The position numbers were made by a program, and so were the translations under genes. The notes under the pieces are model-generated. The model did not search any database. It was not told the DNA's origin and saw only the letters and a program-made list of their open reading frames with translations. DNA of 5,561 bases, taken from the NCBI GenBank assembly GCA_027023665.1, contig JALVUY010000261.1, positions 1-5,561 of the forward strand. Reading direction: 5' to 3'. Numbering within the stretch: position 1 is the first letter of the stretch; every line of letters starts with the position of its first letter. Shown piece after piece: positions 1 through 5,561 of the stretch. The stretch comes from Methanocaldococcaceae archaeon (GTDB lineage Archaea; AGJL01; Methanococci; Methanococcales; Methanocaldococcaceae).

Positions 1-1
1 T

Positions 2-388
2 AATATTACTATAATACAACCATTAATAAAGATAAATAACAATATAAATGTATCAAAGAGTACAATAACAAACTTAGCTAATAATACTTATAATACTTCA
101 AAGATAAACATAGCTGTTATTAATAATACTGTTAATAATAGTAGTTTGATTAATAATATCAATAAATCAAATGAAACTAAAGAAGTAATTAATATAAGTA
201 TATCTAATAAAAATCAGATGGAAAATAATAGCAAAAATACTTCAAATATCCTAAAAAATAATAATAGCAATACTAATATAGAATATCAACAACAGCAAAA
301 AAATGACAATATATTACTCTATGGAATTTTGGGATTAGTATTAGGAATAATATTTGGATTTATTGTTATATATATAATTAAATTGTAA
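2..388 (+). CDS. C-terminal part of an Asn-rich surface protein with a membrane anchor (5' partial)
   Basis: I do not recognise the family. The reading frame is open from position 2 to the TAA at 386-388 with no stop, so this is the last 128 codons of a longer gene. The in-frame TTG at 146 is unlikely to be the real start, because the same low-complexity composition continues upstream of it. The visible protein is dominated by Asn, Ser, Thr, Ile and Lys. It carries about 13 N-X-S/T sequons, then a QQQQ stretch, then one hydrophobic segment at about 311-379, and ends in Lys-Leu. This suggests an extracellular, probably N-glycosylated stalk held in the membrane by a C-terminal helix with almost no cytoplasmic tail. 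The next gene is a dolichol-phosphate-type glycosyltransferase, which fits a surface role but does not prove a link. Confidence is high that the frame is coding and moderate on topology; the function is unknown. Confidence 0.7.
   Translation, partial: NITIIQPLIKINNNINVSKSTITNLANNTYNTSKINIAVINNTVNNSSLINNINKSNETKEVINISISNKNQMENNSKNTSNILKNNNSNTNIEYQQQQKNDNILLYGILGLVLGIIFGFIVIYIIKL
311..379 (+). other. C-terminal transmembrane anchor with regularly spaced glycines
   Basis: About 23 hydrophobic residues run almost to the C-terminus, flanked by a charged KND on the outer side and a final Lys-Leu. Four glycines are spaced G-x-x-G-x-x-x-G-x-x-x-G, which resembles a glycine-zipper helix-packing face. 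The segment is seen directly; helix pairing is inferred. Confidence 0.75.
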
Positions 389-440
389 ATCATCTTTACT
401 ACATTTACTACTATTTTACTCTTTTAAAGTTTGAAATATC
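389..440 (+). terminator. Pyrimidine-rich stretch after the surface-protein gene, possible terminator
   Basis: The gap before the glycosyltransferase is T- and C-rich on the + strand. It contains TTTACTA at 395-401 and 404-410, a related TTTACTC at 415-421, and CTTTTAAAG at 421-429. Archaeal intrinsic termination uses T-rich tracts without needing a hairpin, so this may end the upstream transcript. The T runs are short and I see no strong TATA box here, so read-through into the next gene is also possible. Confidence 0.3.
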
Positions 441-450
441 GTGATAAACT

Positions 451-1134
451 ATGATTGCAGTTATTCCAGCGTTTAATGAAGAGAAAAATATTTTAAAAGT
501 TTTAGAAGATTTAGAAAAGTTGAAAATAGATGCTGTAGTAGTTGATGACGGTTCTGAAGATAACACATCAAAAGTTGTTGAAGATTTTGCAAAGAATTGT
601 AATATTAAAGTTTATTTGATAAGAAATGAAAAAAATTTAGGTAAGGCAAAGGCTATTGAAGTTGGAACAAAATTTGCTTTATCTTTAAAAAAATACGAAT
701 ATATAATATACATTGATGGAGATTATCAACACAAACCTATGGATATTCCAAAGCTATTAAATAAATTAAAAAAATATAATGCAGATGCTGTTTTTGGGGT
801 TAGAAAATATAAACATATCCCTTTCCATAGAAGAATCTCTAACTTCTTTGCGTCAATCTTAACTTCATTGGCAGTTTTTATATATGCAAAGAGATTCTAT
901 TTTTTTAGGGATGTTCAATGTGGATTTAGAATAATAAAGGCAGAGTTATTAAAGGATATCCACTTTGGAGAGGGTTACGCTGTTGAACACTTTATAGCCT
1001 TACAGTTGGCAAAAAAAGGGGCTAAGATTGTTGAAGAGTATGTAAATGTTGAATATCACGATGAAGCAGTTTCATATATAACAATTAGGAAAATCTTAGA
1101 AGTCGCTGAGAAGGTTATAAGATTTATTTTTTAA
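451..1134 (+). CDS. Family 2 glycosyltransferase, dolichyl-phosphate mannose synthase-like
   Basis: This is a GT-A fold glycosyltransferase of the GT2/DPM1 type. Such enzymes move a sugar from a nucleotide donor, often GDP-mannose or UDP-glucose, to a polyprenyl phosphate on the inner membrane face. Visible motifs are the opening strand with PAFNEE (residues 6-11), DDGS (32-35), NLGKAKA (62-68), the metal-binding D-x-D as DGD (89-91) followed by QH (93-94), HRR (126-128), DVQCGFR (154-160) and an acidic E179 in the likely catalytic position. At 227 residues it has the catalytic domain only, without the C-terminal transmembrane helices of some relatives. A hydrophobic stretch at about 132-147 may touch the membrane. 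The ATG at 451 is preceded by GTGAT at 441-445, with 5 nt spacing. From memory it matches MJ0544. Family is secure; donor and acceptor are unknown. Confidence 0.88.
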   Translation: MIAVIPAFNEEKNILKVLEDLEKLKIDAVVVDDGSEDNTSKVVEDFAKNCNIKVYLIRNEKNLGKAKAIEVGTKFALSLKKYEYIIYIDGDYQHKPMDIPKLLNKLKKYNADAVFGVRKYKHIPFHRRISNFFASILTSLAVFIYAKRFYFFRDVQCGFRIIKAELLKDIHFGEGYAVEHFIALQLAKKGAKIVEEYVNVEYHDEAVSYITIRKILEVAEKVIRFIF

Positions 1135-1150
1135 ATAACAGTAAGGTTTA

Positions 1151-1192
1151 AATATTATGTTAAAAATATAAGGTCAAGCATAACATAATATT
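1151..1192. repeat. Perfect 12-bp inverted repeat in the gap before the L10e gene
   Basis: AATATTATGTTA at 1151-1162 is the exact reverse complement of TAACATAATATT at 1181-1192, with an 18-nt spacer. A further TAACATAA at 1192-1199 repeats part of the right arm directly. The element begins 17 nt after the glycosyltransferase stop codon and lies about 45 bp upstream of the L10e TATA box. It could be an AU-rich hairpin at the end of the glycosyltransferase mRNA, or a two-half-site operator. The repeat is seen directly; its function is inferred. Confidence 0.7.
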
Positions 1193-1237
1193 AACATAAA
1201 ACTCTTTTGAAATTAAAAGTAAACAAGTAATAATCTA

Positions 1238-1246
1238 TTTATATAG
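1238..1246 (+). promoter_or_regulatory. TATA box for the ribosomal protein L10e gene
   Basis: TTTATATAG is a strong match to the methanococcal TATA consensus. Archaeal transcription usually starts roughly 25 nt downstream of the box centre, so the start would fall near 1265-1270. That leaves a short leader containing the GGTGAT ribosome binding site at 1282-1287. No other box in this gap is as good. The spacing is consistent, but the start site is predicted, not observed. Confidence 0.6.
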
Positions 1247-1281
1247 TAAATTCATTCTATTGAATAATGATTAAAAAAACA

Positions 1282-1287
1282 GGTGAT
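1282..1287 (+). promoter_or_regulatory. Shine-Dalgarno site fixing the L10e start codon
   Basis: GGTGAT is complementary to the archaeal 16S rRNA tail and ends 4 nt before the ATG at 1292. The alternative in-frame starts, GTG at 1283 and ATG at 1286, overlap this site and so are very unlikely to be used. Confidence 0.8.
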
Positions 1288-1291
1288 GATA

Positions 1292-1816
1292 ATGGCTACA
1301 TTAAGACCAAATAGATGCTACAGAGATGTAGATAAGCCACCATACACAAGAAAAGAGTATGTTAAAGGGGTTCCACAACCAAAAGTAGTTCATTTTATTA
1401 TGGGTAATTTATCTGCAGATTTCCCAGTTAAAGTTAATTTAGTATCTACAAAACCTATTCAAATTAGACACAATGCCTTAGAGGCTGCAAGAGTTGCGGC
1501 AAACAAATATTTAACAAAGAAATGCGGAAGATTAGGATACAAATTCCAGATTAGAGTCTATCCACACCAAATTTTAAGAGAACACAAGATGGCTACAGGA
1601 GCTGGGGCAGATAGAATTTCAGACGGTATGAGATTGGCATTTGGAAAGCCAATTGGAACAGCTGCAAGAGTTAGAGAAGGACAACCTGTAATGACTGTTT
1701 GGGTTAACCCTGATAAATTCCAAGATGCTAAGGAAGCATTAAGAAGAGCCGCCATGAAATTACCAATGCCTTGTAAAATCGTTGTTGAGCAAGGAAAAGA
1801 GTTACTAAAATTCTAA
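1292..1816 (+). CDS. rpl10e: 50S ribosomal protein L10e (uL16 family)
   Basis: This is a large-subunit ribosomal protein, the archaeal/eukaryotic L10e version of bacterial L16. It binds 23S rRNA near the tRNA sites and its internal loop reaches toward the peptidyl transferase centre. The 174-residue product is the expected full length. The N-terminus [11 protein letters not shown] is typical of the family. The functional loop, with [17 protein letters not shown] at residues 98-114, is intact. This is followed by the conserved [10 protein letters not shown] segment. Start choice rests on the GGTGAT site 4 nt upstream of the ATG. The gene appears to be transcribed alone, with its own TATA box upstream and a T-rich tract downstream, as expected for a highly expressed standalone ribosomal protein gene. 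Identification is secure. Confidence 0.97.
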   Translation: MATLRPNRCYRDVDKPPYTRKEYVKGVPQPKVVHFIMGNLSADFPVKVNLVSTKPIQIRHNALEAARVAANKYLTKKCGRLGYKFQIRVYPHQILREHKMATGAGADRISDGMRLAFGKPIGTAARVREGQPVMTVWVNPDKFQDAKEALRRAAMKLPMPCKIVVEQGKELLKF

Positions 1817-1821
1817 ATTAA

Positions 1822-1854
1822 CTATTTTATTTTTATTTTTTATTATCTTTTAAA
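1822..1854 (+). terminator. T-rich terminator after the L10e gene
   Basis: Several T runs follow one another shortly after the stop codon, including a run of six at 1836-1841, ending in CTTTTAAA at 1847-1854. No hairpin is visible or needed. Archaeal RNA polymerase commonly terminates at such tracts, and a new promoter follows at once, so a transcript end here is likely. Confidence 0.5.
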
Positions 1855-1885
1855 TCAACATATTTAAATTCATAGAAATAAAAAG

Positions 1886-1894
1886 TTTATATAA
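1886..1894 (+). promoter_or_regulatory. TATA box 1 (likely main) for ppsA
   Basis: TTTATATAA is preceded by a purine-rich stretch that could serve as a BRE. A start about 25 nt downstream of its centre would fall near 1915, giving a leader of roughly 30 nt that retains the GGGGAT ribosome binding site at 1933-1938. This makes it the better of the two boxes in this gap. Confidence 0.55.
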
Positions 1895-1914
1895 TTCTTT
1901 AATTATAGAAATAA

Positions 1915-1923
1915 TTTATATAA
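1915..1923 (+). promoter_or_regulatory. TATA box 2 upstream of ppsA
   Basis: A second TTTATATAA, 29 bp downstream of the first. Both boxes are preceded by ATAGAAATAA (1872-1881 and 1905-1914). Transcription from this copy would begin near the ATG at 1944, producing an almost leaderless mRNA without the Shine-Dalgarno site. It may be a second promoter, a decoy bound by TBP, or a duplication by-product. The sequence is certain; its use is not. Confidence 0.35.
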
Positions 1924-1943
1924 CAGTAAAAAGGGGATAGAAA

Positions 1944-4253
1944 ATGAAATTTATCGCATGGTTAGATGAACTTTCAAATAAAGATGTTAATATTGCTGGT
2001 GGAAAAGGTGCTTCATTAGGAGAAATGTGGAACGCTGGTTTACCAGTACCTCCAGCATTTGTGGTTACTGCAGATGCTTACAGATACTTCATAAAAGAAA
2101 CTGGTCTAATTAACAAGATAAAAGAAATTTTAAAGAATTTAGATATTAACGATACGGATAAGTTAAATGAGGCTTCAGAAAAAATTAGGAAGTTGTTTGA
2201 GGATGTAGAGATGCCAGATGATTTAAAACTTGCTATAATTGAAGCATACAACAAATTGTCAGAGATTTGTAATGAAGAAGATGTAACTGTTGCAGTGAGA
2301 AGTTCAGCAACTGCTGAAGATTTGCCAGATGCAAGTTTTGCAGGACAGCAAGACACTTATTTGAATATAAAAGGAGCAGAGAATGTAGTTAAATATGTTC
2401 AAAAGTGTTTCTCATCATTATTTACACCAAGAGCTATTTTTTATAGAGAACAGAAAGGATTTGATCACTTTAAAGTTGCGTTAGCTGTTGTTGTCCAAAA
2501 ATTAGTCAATTCTGAAAAGGCAGGAGTTATGTTTACAGTCAATCCTATTTCTGAAAACTACGATGAGTTAGTTATAGAAGCGGCTTGGGGTTTAGGGGAA
2601 GGAGTTGTAAGTGGTTCTGTTTCTCCAGACACATACATAGTTAATAAGAAAACTTTGGAGATTGTTGACAAACATATAGCAAGAAAGGAAATAATGTTTG
2701 TTAAGGATGAAAAAGGAGAAACAAAAATAGTTAATGTTCCAGAGGATATGAAAGAAAAGCAGGTTTTAACAGATGAAGAGATTAAAGAACTTGCCAAAAT
2801 TGGTATAAATATAGAGAATCATTATAAAAAGCCAATGGATGTTGAATGGGCTTATGAAAAAGGTAAATTTTATATGGTTCAGGCAAGACCAATAACTACA
2901 TTGAAGAAAGGTAAAAAAGAAAAAAAGACTGTTTCAGAAGAGGATATTGAAAGTAAAATATTGTTGAAGGGTATTGGAGCATCACCAGGAATAGCTACGG
3001 GACCAGTTAAAATAATTATGGATGTAAAAGAGATAGATAAAGTTAAGGAAGGAGACATATTGGTAACAAAGATGACTACACCAGATATGGTTCCAGCAAT
3101 GAAAAAGGCTGCAGCAATAGTGACAGATGAGGGTGGATTGACCTGTCACGCGGCTATAGTTTCAAGAGAGTTGGGAACTCCTTGCGTTGTTGGAACAAAG
3201 AAGGCAACAGAGATTCTAAAAGATGGTATGATAGTTACAGTTGATGGAGAAAAAGGAATTGTCTATGAAGGAGAAATTAAAAAAGTTGAAGAGGAGAAAA
3301 AACCAGAGGTTACAACAACAGCCATTGTTCAACAAGTCCCGATTATTACAGCCACTGAGGTTAAAGTTAATGTCAGTATGCCAGAGGTTGCTGAGAGAGC
3401 GGCGGCAACAGGAGCAGATGGAGTTGGTTTATTAAGAGCAGAGCATATGATTTTAGGTTTAGGTAAGCATCCAAGAAAGATTTTAGAGGAAGAAGGAGAG
3501 GAGGCATTAATTGAGGCATTAATGGATGGTATTAGAAAAGTAGCAGATGCATTTTATCCAAGACCTGTAACTTATAGAACATTAGATGCTCCAACAGATG
3601 AATTTAGAGGTTTAGAGGGTGGGGAAAACGAACCTATTGAACATAATCCTATGTTAGGTTGGAGAGGAATTAGAAGAGGTTTAGATGAAGTTGATATCTT
3701 AAAATGTGAGTTAAAGGCAATTAAAAGATTGAGAGAAGAAGGATATAAGAATATAGAAATTATGATTCCTCTTGTAACTCATCCTGATGAAGTTAAAAAA
3801 GTTAAAGAAATTGCAAGAGAAGTTGGATTAGAACTTGGTAAAGACATTCCATTTGGTATTATGGTTGAAACTCCAGCGGCGGCGTTAATTATAGAAGACT
3901 TTATAAAAGAGGGTATAAACTTTGTAAGTTTAGGAACTAATGATTTAACACAATATACAATAGCAATAGATAGAAACAACGAGTTAGTTTCAAAATACTA
4001 CAAAGAGGATCATCCTGCTGTATTAAAATTGGTGGAGTATGTTATAAAAACTTGTAAGAAGCATGGAGTAAAAACATCAATTTGTGGACAAGCGGGAAGT
4101 AGACCTCACATAGTTGAGAAGTTAGTAGAGTGGGGTATTGACAGTGTATCAGCAAATATTGACGCTGTTGATACAATAAGAAAAGTAGTTGCAAGAACAG
4201 AGCAAAAGGTTATATTAAAGTTTATTAGAAAATCCTACTTAGAGAAAGAGTAA
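1944..4253 (+). CDS. ppsA: Phosphoenolpyruvate synthase (pyruvate, water dikinase)
   Basis: It makes PEP from pyruvate and ATP, releasing AMP and phosphate, which is the entry step of gluconeogenesis in a methanogen that builds pyruvate from acetyl-CoA. All three domains are present in 769 residues. The ATP-binding domain (about 14-325) has GGKGASLGEM (19-28), AVRSSAT with R119, AGQQDTY (133-139) and QARPITT (313-319). After a Lys-rich linker, the swivelling phosphohistidine domain has GGLTCHAAIVSRELGTP with the catalytic His402. The C-terminal barrel has GLLRAEH with R498, YRTLDAP with R545, VETPAAA with the probable Mg ligand E642, GTNDLTQ with D667, and the general-acid Cys714 in CGQAGS. 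The ATG at 1944 has GGGGAT 5 nt upstream. From memory the M. jannaschii homologue MJ0542 carries an intein; here the protein is uninterrupted. Identification is secure. Confidence 0.97.
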   Translation: MKFIAWLDELSNKDVNIAGGKGASLGEMWNAGLPVPPAFVVTADAYRYFIKETGLINKIKEILKNLDINDTDKLNEASEKIRKLFEDVEMPDDLKLAIIEAYNKLSEICNEEDVTVAVRSSATAEDLPDASFAGQQDTYLNIKGAENVVKYVQKCFSSLFTPRAIFYREQKGFDHFKVALAVVVQKLVNSEKAGVMFTVNPISENYDELVIEAAWGLGEGVVSGSVSPDTYIVNKKTLEIVDKHIARKEIMFVKDEKGETKIVNVPEDMKEKQVLTDEEIKELAKIGINIENHYKKPMDVEWAYEKGKFYMVQARPITTLKKGKKEKKTVSEEDIESKILLKGIGASPGIATGPVKIIMDVKEIDKVKEGDILVTKMTTPDMVPAMKKAAAIVTDEGGLTCHAAIVSRELGTPCVVGTKKATEILKDGMIVTVDGEKGIVYEGEIKKVEEEKKPEVTTTAIVQQVPIITATEVKVNVSMPEVAERAAATGADGVGLLRAEHMILGLGKHPRKILEEEGEEALIEALMDGIRKVADAFYPRPVTYRTLDAPTDEFRGLEGGENEPIEHNPMLGWRGIRRGLDEVDILKCELKAIKRLREEGYKNIEIMIPLVTHPDEVKKVKEIAREVGLELGKDIPFGIMVETPAAALIIEDFIKEGINFVSLGTNDLTQYTIAIDRNNELVSKYYKEDHPAVLKLVEYVIKTCKKHGVKTSICGQAGSRPHIVEKLVEWGIDSVSANIDAVDTIRKVVARTEQKVILKFIRKSYLEKE

Positions 4254-4256
4254 ATT

Positions 4257-4296
4257 TATTATTTTTCTCTTTTAAATTAATTTTTTATTGTTTATT
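4257..4296 (+). terminator. T-rich tract after ppsA, possible terminator
   Basis: Runs of T, including six in a row at 4281-4286 (ATTTTTTA), follow the ppsA stop codon, with CTTTTAAA at 4269-4276. They resemble archaeal intrinsic terminators. The gap to the next gene is only 86 nt and I see no first-rate TATA box in it, so partial read-through into nadM cannot be excluded. Confidence 0.4.
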
Positions 4297-4300
4297 GGAT

Positions 4301-4849
<549 letters not shown>

Positions 4850-4864
4850 AATGAGGTTAATAGT

Positions 4865-5125
4865 ATGATCGAGGAATTTATTGACATTAAAAATCCTGAA
4901 GAAATCTTTGATTACTTTGAGAATATTGATTATGGAGAGTATGTTGAAATATACTTTGGTAGAGTTCATGTAGAAGGAAAATTGTTGCATTATGAAGATG
5001 GATTTTTAAGATTAGTTCATGAGAAATATGGGATTATTGAGGTAGAGATTGAGAAAATTTTAGATGATATTTTAGAGGTGGCACATACTAAAAAGGATAA
5101 AAGAATTGTGTTAAGATTTTACTGA
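4865..5125 (+). CDS. Small conserved hypothetical protein, possible LSm/Sm-like fold
   Basis: I do not recognise a named family. By position it corresponds to the MJ0540 slot of M. jannaschii. The ATG at 4865 follows GAGGTT at 4853-4858 with 6 nt spacing and lies 15 nt after nadM, so the two are probably one operon. The 86-residue protein is acidic, with no signal peptide or membrane segment. Residues 1-22 look helical. The middle, from VEIYF (27-31) through G32, G38, L40 and DGFLRL (45-50), alternates hydrophobic residues. With its G-x5-G-x-L spacing followed by D-x-x-hydrophobic, it resembles an Sm1 motif and suggests a small RNA-binding-type beta barrel; this is a weak inference. The C-terminus ends exactly where sequence of a different origin begins, so the last few residues and the TGA may not be native. 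Confidence 0.6.
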   Translation: MIEEFIDIKNPEEIFDYFENIDYGEYVEIYFGRVHVEGKLLHYEDGFLRLVHEKYGIIEVEIEKILDDILEVAHTKKDKRIVLRFY

Positions 5126-5132
5126 GTTTGAA
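5112..5132. other. Probable chimeric junction between archaeal and bacterial sequence
   Basis: Archaeal coding sequence of the small protein ends at 5125, while GpmI-like sequence in another frame is readable from about 5133 and possibly from 5115. The two readings overlap, so the exact join cannot be placed within these bases. No insertion sequence, direct repeat, tRNA or att-like site is visible at the boundary. The switch from an intact operon to the middle of an unrelated gene indicates a misassembly or an illegitimate recombination point. Confidence 0.65.
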
Positions 5133-5561
5133 ATGAAAAGCCTTCCGTTATATTTTGTAACCATGACTAGTTATAAAGATACTTTTACAGGATTACATAT
5201 TGTTTACCCAACAGAAAATTTAAATAATACACTTGGCGAAGTATTAGAAAAAAATCATAAAAAACAAATACGAATAGCAGAAACAGAAAAATATCCTCAT
5301 GTAACATTTTTCTTTTCTGGAGGACGAGAAAAAGAATTTGAAGGAGAAAAACGTATTTTATGTCCTTCCCCAAAAGTAGCAACCTATGATTTGCAACCAG
5401 AAATGAGTGCCAATGATATTAAAGATGCTATCATCCCCGAACTAAAAAAACAAGAAGCAGATTTTATTTGTCTTAATTTTGCAAATGCAGATATGGTTGG
5501 GCATACCGGTGTTTTTAAGGCGGCAATTAAAGCTGCAGAAACTGTAGATGCATGTATGAAA
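5115..5561 (+). CDS. gpmI: Internal fragment of bacterial-type cofactor-independent phosphoglycerate mutase (partial both ends)
   Basis: The enzyme interconverts 3- and 2-phosphoglycerate through a phosphoserine intermediate and two metals; the intact protein is about 510 residues. Here 149 codons are open from just after the TAA at 5112-5114 to the window end. Readable family blocks are LYFVTMT, the RIAETEKYPHVTFFFSGGRE block with its substrate-binding Lys (codon 5289-5291), SPKVATYDLQPEMS, and the metal-binding ANADMVGHTG with Asp (5490-5492) and His (5502-5504). They correspond to roughly residues 300-450 of the family. The N-terminal part with the Ser nucleophile is missing, there is no Shine-Dalgarno before the first ATG (5133), and all three Arg codons are CGA or CGT, unlike the AGA/AGG of its neighbours. 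Similarity appears Bacteroidota-like, from memory. This is probably joined sequence rather than a working gene of this archaeon. Confidence 0.9.

Noticed and set aside
1..310. AT-rich, repeat-like DNA suggestive of an origin or CRISPR leader
   Set aside because: The frame is open throughout and encodes an Asn-rich protein with a C-terminal anchor. The repetition comes from AAT codons; no regular repeat-spacer structure is present.
1135..1291. Possible small RNA or tRNA gene in the gap
   Set aside because: The region is very AT-rich with no cloverleaf or GC-rich stem, unlike structural RNA genes of hyperthermophiles, which stand out by high GC.
2078..2356. 92-codon minus-strand frame, and similar ones at 2558-2797, 3779-3979 and 1558-1755
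   Set aside because: All are antisense to well-conserved ppsA or L10e coding sequence, Ser/Leu-rich, with no motifs of their own.
3241..3435. 64-codon + strand frame inside ppsA
   Set aside because: It overlaps conserved PEP synthase sequence in another frame and is Lys/Arg/Leu-rich as expected from shifted reading.
5185..5382. 65-codon open frame on the minus strand
   Set aside because: It lies antisense to the clearly recognisable GpmI fragment, is low-complexity Leu/Phe-rich, and has no family resemblance; a shadow frame.
5133..5561. A short stand-alone gene starting at ATG 5133
   Set aside because: There is no ribosome binding site before it, and the product would lack the nucleophile Ser and the N-terminal metal and substrate ligands of the family.

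Overview
The window looks like a hyperthermophilic methanococcal archaeon, most likely Methanocaldococcus or a close relative, for about its first 5.1 kb. The DNA is very AT-rich. Arginine is written with AGA/AGG. Ribosome binding sites are GGTGAT-like, and TTTATATA-type TATA boxes sit upstream of genes. From memory, the gene order (DPM-synthase-like glycosyltransferase, ribosomal protein L10e, PEP synthase, archaeal NMN adenylyltransferase, small conserved protein) matches the M. jannaschii MJ0544 to MJ0540 neighbourhood.

Layout, all on the + strand. (1) 2-388: the 3' part of an Asn-rich, sequon-dense surface protein with a C-terminal membrane anchor; its 5' end lies outside the window. (2) 451-1134: a family 2 glycosyltransferase related to dolichyl-phosphate mannose synthase. 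(3) 1135-1291: a regulatory gap with a perfect 12-bp inverted repeat and a TATA box. (4) 1292-1816: ribosomal protein L10e. (5) 1817-1943: a T-rich terminator, then two near-identical TATA boxes. (6) 1944-4253: phosphoenolpyruvate synthase, complete and without an intein. (7) 4340-4849: nicotinamide-nucleotide adenylyltransferase starting at TTG. (8) 4865-5125: a small protein in the same transcription unit, with a tentative LSm-like pattern. (9) about 5115-5561: the middle of a bacterial-type cofactor-independent phosphoglycerate mutase (GpmI), cut at both ends.

The genes serve surface glycosylation (1 and 2, by inference), translation (4), gluconeogenesis (6) and NAD synthesis (7). The most notable observation is at the right end. 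The GpmI fragment has no N-terminal half, no start signal, and CGN arginine codons, and it resembles Bacteroidota enzymes. It is fused directly onto the end of the archaeal operon. The simplest reading is a chimeric contig or misjoin; the alternative is a recently acquired, broken gene. I see no convincing new multi-gene system. The other items worth a look are the inverted repeat and tandem TATA boxes, the sequon-dense stalk beside a dolichol-type glycosyltransferase, and the small unassigned protein.
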